Assembly: GCA_024449915.1 (NCBI GenBank)
Contig: JAMZAV010000784.1
Span: forward strand, 310,001 to 374,000
DNA length: 64,000 nt
Reading direction: 5' to 3'
Source of the DNA: Sweltsa coloradensis
Lineage: Eukaryota; Arthropoda; Insecta; Plecoptera; Chloroperlidae
In this document: positions 59,358 to 64,000 of the stretch, piece after piece
Position numbering within the stretch: the stretch's first letter is position 1
Layout of the letters: each line of letters opens with the position of its first letter
Program-made: the position numbers and the translations under genes
Notes under the pieces: generated by a model
Database searches by the model: none
The model's input: only the letters and a program-made list of their open reading frames with translations
Told to the model about the DNA's origin: nothing

Positions 59358-60886
59358 AACTTATATCTGTTTCTTATCTGTTTGAATCATGTATGCTTCA
59401 ACAATTCCTGACGGTCCGTACTTCTTTAAAATAATATCTTACTACACAACTTGTCTTTTAAACTGATGAAAATTGCACTTCTTATGCTCGTTACCATCGT
59501 TCAACTAGCCCGTCCTGGTAGTGACGGTTGCACTCGGTTTTTCTCCGCCCGGGAGTTTGGCTCAAGTCCAGTTGCTGCTTGTGCACTGTTCTAGCTTCTC
59601 GAGGCAGACATGTGCTGTCAGCTCAAGACGCTCTGGATACGTCAGTCTTGGTTGTATCTCACTGCCATGTCATGTAGTTAGCATATACGTGACGGTATTA
59701 CACGACACAATTTCATTGCTATTTAGCCTCTACATTAGAAATTTTTGAAAGCAGCTCTTAATACTGTATAAAAGATTTAGCAGCCCTGTCTAGCTTTTTT
59801 TTTATGTGACAAAACATAATTAAAACCAAATTTATTATACCAACAAAAAAAAAATCCCTCTATATATTTTTGTATTTTTCTCTAAATTTTCTCAAAGTTT
59901 TCATTAGGCACTGTTTCCTATTCCTTCCACTGTGCTGCGTTCCTTAACCAACGCCAAAAAATCCATTAATATCTAAAGTAATAATTTGAGTTCCTCAACA
60001 CTATACAATTCGACTCGTTCTCCCTCGTATGATATATCTATGAATATCTTGATTTCTACAGTGAGCTGCAATGAAAGTTAAAACTTCCGTTCGATTATCG
60101 AAATATCTTTAACACGTATAATATTTCAATGGGAAATGAAAGCCAGCCATGCTGCGGCCTCATAGCTATGGAGTGTGTTGAGAAGCCATCGGCCACGACT
60201 GACCGACAAAACTTCACATCCACAAAGAGTAAGACTTTAAACAAACTAACAAAATTATCCGATTCAATGTAGTAATCTTGTAACGTATCTCTAAAGTCGG
60301 GACTTTGAGACTTTATACTCGATATAATCGTCAGCTCGATATTTCCTAAACGTTTCATCGCCTGTGTATAATCGAGCTGCCACTCGCGTGAAATAGCTAT
60401 TAGTAGCTGGCTGCTAGCAGCTGAGACGAGGTAACTGATTCAGTTGTCACAATGCACTTAGAACGTGGCAACATGTAGAGACTGTGCGACAGTATCGATC
60501 AAGTAATCGACAGTCGAAGTGTGTTGATCGCTTTCCTTACAGTGGTGATGGTAATCTGTCATACAAGTAGCTGGGAAGTCAATCCCTGAGCAATAAGAAT
60601 CAGCTGTCTGTACCAAGGTTTCTAAAAGACCTACCCACAGGACGGACAATTATGTTCTTAGGCTGGTTACGGACAATTTACTTGTAGAATAACTGCAAAC
60701 ATGCATTTATACTACCATTTGTAGCACACCCTCAGATTTTGCGACACGATATTATAAATATGTATTTTAAATATTTTACGTAGACTGAAATACTTTTGTA
60801 ACATGCTATATATAGTTGTGTGCGTGCGTGCTAACATATTAATTAAAATCAAATGTACAGATTAAAAGACATGCTAAATACATGTT
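59358..60886. other. Unannotated sequence
   Basis: No gene or RNA recognised. Confidence 0.35.
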
Positions 60887-61085
60887 CCCTTTGGAGCCGT
60901 CCTAGTAACGACGCTGATAATAAATTTCGAATCAGCCTTGTTGATTCTGGTGCTGTCCGCGGGTGGAAACGTGTCCTTCTTCATCGATCGGTGTTTCCTT
61001 TTTCTATATGCCGGTCACTAGTTGGTCATTGTTCGCTCGTCGATGGTGTCGGCGCCTAGGGTTGGCTTGGTCTGCTCGGTCTGCG
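60887..61085 (+). mobile_element. tRNA-derived SINE (family W), truncated copy
   Basis: CTTTGGAGCCGTCCTAGTAA, CGAATCAGCCTTGTTGATTC, GTCCGCGGGTGGAAACGTGT, TTCGCTCGTCGATGGTGTCG and GGGTTGGCTTGGTCTGCTC. It lacks the head and the tail. Confidence 0.75.
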
Positions 61086-61385
61086 CATGGCGACCACCTG
61101 TGCCGTCATCAGACGTAGCTGGCTCTCTGACGATGCCAGGCACCACGTGCTGGAAATGTTCCCCCGACGTCTCATCCAGAAGGAACTCAACTCTTCCTGT
61201 CAGCGATGAGAAGAAACTAATCTCCCGCTTCTGTAGGAGGAGGGGGGTTAATTGTAAACCCGGTCCGATTCGTTGCCGTGGGTTAGTAGAGCGTTGCTCC
61301 GTGGAGGCGGTCTAAGTCGACTGTGGTGGGAGGCTCGCGGCAACAGCCTGTCTAAAAGTTACATTCGCCGAGGGAAACGTGTTAG

Positions 61386-61770
61386 GGTGCAATGCAGTTT
61401 TTTTTTAAAATTAAATCGGATGAAATCAAATGATTAATTTAATAAAAATCATTGATTTAAATCAAATGCACTTTTTCTTAATTTTGAGCAACAAACACAA
61501 GAGTTCTAACTGATTTAGGCAAAATTTTCCTTTAAATAATTTTTGAATTATATTTTCTTAAACGCCTGTGAAAGTAATTTGATACGTTCATCAACTTGAC
61601 AAGTTTTGAAACACCGATTTTGTTGATTTATATCAATAAAAATCTGATTTAAATCGAAAAAAAAAAATCTGATTTAAATCAAAAAGTTGATGAAATTCAA
61701 ATAAATCATTATTTTTTTATTTTTTTAATAAAACTAAAAAAATCACACACCTTGGTGCAATATACTCCCA
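61386..61770. mobile_element. AT-rich hAT-like palindromic element (tentative)
   Basis: The left end TTAGGGTGCAATGCA and the reverse complement of the right end TATTGCACCAAGGTGTG are loosely inverted. The interior has many GATTTAAATC and TGATTTAAATCAAA palindromes, a pattern seen in non-autonomous hAT elements. No transposase and no clear 8-bp target duplication. Confidence 0.45.
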
Positions 61771-61794
61771 TCTTCAGGTAAACTATGTATTTTG

Positions 61795-61945
61795 CTGATA
61801 GGACAATTGGCAAGGGATATGTGAGGGCTGTTTGAGAGGACTTAGTCACTTGCATTCGCATTAATGACTGGGGAGAACCTCGAGAAAACCTTCAGTCAAG
61901 CCTCAAGCCCCCGAATCAAAGCTCAGCTTGCCGTAGGGCAGGGTG
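61795..61945 (-). mobile_element. tRNA-derived SINE (family G), copy 2
   Basis: GACAATTGGCAAGGGATATG, GGGCTGTTTGAGAGGACTTA, AACCTCGAGAAAACC and CTTCAGTCA parallel 1610-1715. The B-box part of the head is deleted, leaving CCCGAATCAAAGCTCAGC. Confidence 0.6.
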
Positions 61946-62244
61946 CAGTTCAATGATGGTTAGTATCGACTGTACTTTTGTCCTTGTCTTGCACTGGAGC
62001 GCAGCATTTGCTGTATAATGTTTTCCATCAGTTCAACCTACATTGCTAATTACCTGCACTAATCTCTGCTGCATTCACCAATCTTCTTCTCCAACAACAG
62101 TTAATATTTTTTAGTAACTAGGAACGAATTTAACGTCTCATTAAAAGTTCTGAACTCTGTCGTAATTCCGTCGAATTCAGGGCAAACATTTATATACCAA
62201 GTCAGTTTGTATGTTGACTTTTTACATTTTACTGCCTGAATAAA
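61946..62244. other. Unannotated sequence
   Basis: No gene or RNA recognised. Confidence 0.35.
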
Positions 62245-62310
62245 CCCTCGTTTTCAAGCATTCGAGCGAATACACGCGAATATAAAGGTTCTAGACCAAT
62301 CAGCACACCC
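62245..62310. repeat. Dispersed repeat end shared with 37745
   Basis: CCCTCGTTTTCAAGCATTCG, AGCGAATACACGCGAAT, GGTTCTAG and ACCAATCAG, as in the 37-kb copy. Confidence 0.45.
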
Positions 62311-62624
62311 GACTTCATGGTCGAATAAAGGTTCGGATATTATTATTATTTGGCCCCGCAATTGTATCGGGAATTCCGTTTCCGTATTTTGAAGTTTTAA
62401 TTCTTCTAGTCTCCCGATTATAGCTGAATCTTCGAATCTCGGATGGTGATTGGTCAATGTGGTCAACTCTACGTGAAGTAGTTTACTTCATAAATTTCTT
62501 GTGAATACTAATTCCTATAATCGGACTGAGAGTCACCTATAGCGGTTCGAGACCTTGGTGGGGAACAGACTTTACCTGCCTTGTAGGTAGGGGTGCCAGT
62601 TGTCAATTCCAACAATTCCAGACG

Positions 62625-62870
62625 GTGGGGGCTTATTTTGGCATTTCAAATGCACATTTTCACTTTTTCTACCGAGATTATACTAATTAATGTGCATTCA
62701 CACACAATCACACTAGCATCACGTAATTGCTTTGCTGGTCGTAGACTTGCTAATCTAATGGATAATGGTATACTTGCTAGTATATTATACACAAATAGTC
62801 TTGTCGCCTTAATTTATTATACATACATCTTTATCGTTAAAAAAGTTATAAATTTATTTATTAAAATGTA
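62625..62870 (+). repeat. Dispersed repeat E, copy 2
   Basis: Partner of 41550-41740. The 92-codon plus frame here is hydrophobic and AT-driven, with no recognised domain. Confidence 0.4.
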
Positions 62871-63456
62871 AATTCGTCTTGTAATAGTGTTAGTTGCGAT
62901 ATTTAAAATAAAATGTGACGCTTGTCAACCCTTCTTGACGGCGAAGTGTTCTAGTATCTTGTGAATGCGCTCTCTGTGTAATTAAAGTGTTAAGAGTGTT
63001 CCAAGTCCTGCCCTGTCTTCTAGGGGGGGGGGGGGGATCCCCCCCGGGACTGGGGTGTGTACTTCACTCCGAGATGTGATTGCAATTACTCCCGGAATTA
63101 AGTGCCGCCTCTTCAAAGCTACGTTACTCACATTGTACCCAGCAGAAGTTGAATGAAAGCTTTCACGTCTAAGAATCTGATTCCAGACGTGTAATAACCG
63201 TGTTGCCAACTTCACCTGTATCACGCTCATTGCTATTCAACTCTGTTTGTCTTTGAGGGAAGTTCCACGCCATGTCAACCAACCATCACATATTTATGTT
63301 GTTTCGGCTCTAGTGGATTAATTCCGATTCTGTGTTGTTTGTAGGCGCGCTCTCATGATTTCAATTGGCTTTCACGTTGTGCCCGGAGATATGAATAAAA
63401 CATACACAAACTTTTGGCTCTCGGTCGTATTTGCCGTTTTGTTTCAACTTTCATTC
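62871..63456. other. Unannotated sequence
   Basis: A 14-G run at 63023-63036 is followed by ATC and a C run, giving a G/C palindrome. No gene or RNA was recognised. Confidence 0.35.
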
Positions 63457-64000
63457 ACGATGATAATCAGATTGGCAGGAACTGCACCATAAAGTCAGGC
63501 CTTGTCACTTGTGCTATACGTACTGTGTGTCAGCACTTTGACAATTAACGCGCGCTGCAGTGGTCACGTTGTTGTCTGTGAGGGTGAGATGAAGTGGCCC
63601 GTAGCTTACGAGCCCTCATTACGAGCTAGACACTTGACTTAATCGTCATTGAATGTCAAGGTGCTTACGATGATAATCAGATTGGCAGGAACTGCACCAT
63701 AAAGTCAGGCCTTGTCACTTGTGCTATACGTACTGTGTGTCAGCACTTTGACAATTAACGCGCGCTGCAGTGGTCACGTTGTTGTCTGTGAGGGTGAGAT
63801 GAAGTGGCCCGTAGCTTACGAGCCCTCATTACGAGCTAGACACTTGACTTAATCGTCATTGAATGTCAAGGTGCTTACGATGATAATCAGATTGGCAGGA
63901 ACTGCACCATAAAGTCAGGCCTTGTCACTTGTGCTATACGTACTGTGTGTCAGCACTTTGACAATTAACGCGCGCTGCAGTGGTCACGTTGTTGTCTGTG
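63457..64000. repeat. 210-bp tandem repeat running off the right edge, at least 2.6 units
   Basis: Units start at 63457, 63667 and 63877 with ACGATGATAATCAGATTGGC. The two complete units and the partial third appear identical. The array continues beyond the window, so copy number is unknown. It is unrelated to the 178-bp satellite. Confidence 0.95.

Overview
This window is eukaryotic, repeat-rich, apparently intergenic (or long-intron) DNA, most plausibly from a marine invertebrate such as a lophotrochozoan or deuterostome. That placement is an inference from the repeat content: 5S- and tRNA-derived SINEs, many short inverted-repeat elements, satellites and minisatellites, no operons, and no bacterial-style open reading frames. 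I found no protein-coding gene I would defend over 64 kb. The longest open frames (up to 176 codons) fall in tandem repeats or have no recognisable family. One stretch (38.6-39.2 kb, minus strand) has coding-like composition in three broken frames and is listed as a possible pseudogene.

Layout. 0-10 kb: a 25-bp minisatellite, a 5S-derived SINE, a 272-bp inverted-repeat element, a foldback carrying a tRNA-like sequence, a long GA/GTGAGA microsatellite, then repeat R (copy 1) directly abutting a SINE with a tandem tRNA-like head. 10-18 kb: low-complexity AT-rich sequence leading into a 5.7-kb array of 34 units of a 178-bp satellite. 18-30 kb: foldback elements, SINE copies, three similar-sized (754-788 bp) Helitron-like non-autonomous elements, a second 5S SINE, a CACTCA microsatellite, a Penelope-like terminal fragment, and an inverted-repeat element with a 6-bp target duplication. 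30-47 kb: a full-length tRNA-derived SINE, GC-rich minisatellites, a 36-bp tandem carrying a window-wide orphan motif, a decayed coding-like segment, and small duplications. 47-64 kb: repeat R copies 2 and 3, two unrelated 38-bp minisatellites, more SINE copies, an hAT-like AT-rich element, and an exact 210-bp tandem running off the right edge.

The most interesting signals are: an 18-bp motif (CCCGGCACCTCCACCAAA) found 11 times on both strands with unrelated flanks; two SINE types with different pol III heads (5S-like and tRNA-like dimer) sharing one 3' tail; a tRNA-like sequence framed by perfect 21-bp inverted repeats; and the strongly deletion-biased units of the 178-bp satellite, which may be a sequencing or assembly artefact. 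All family assignments rest on reading the sequence only; no search was run.
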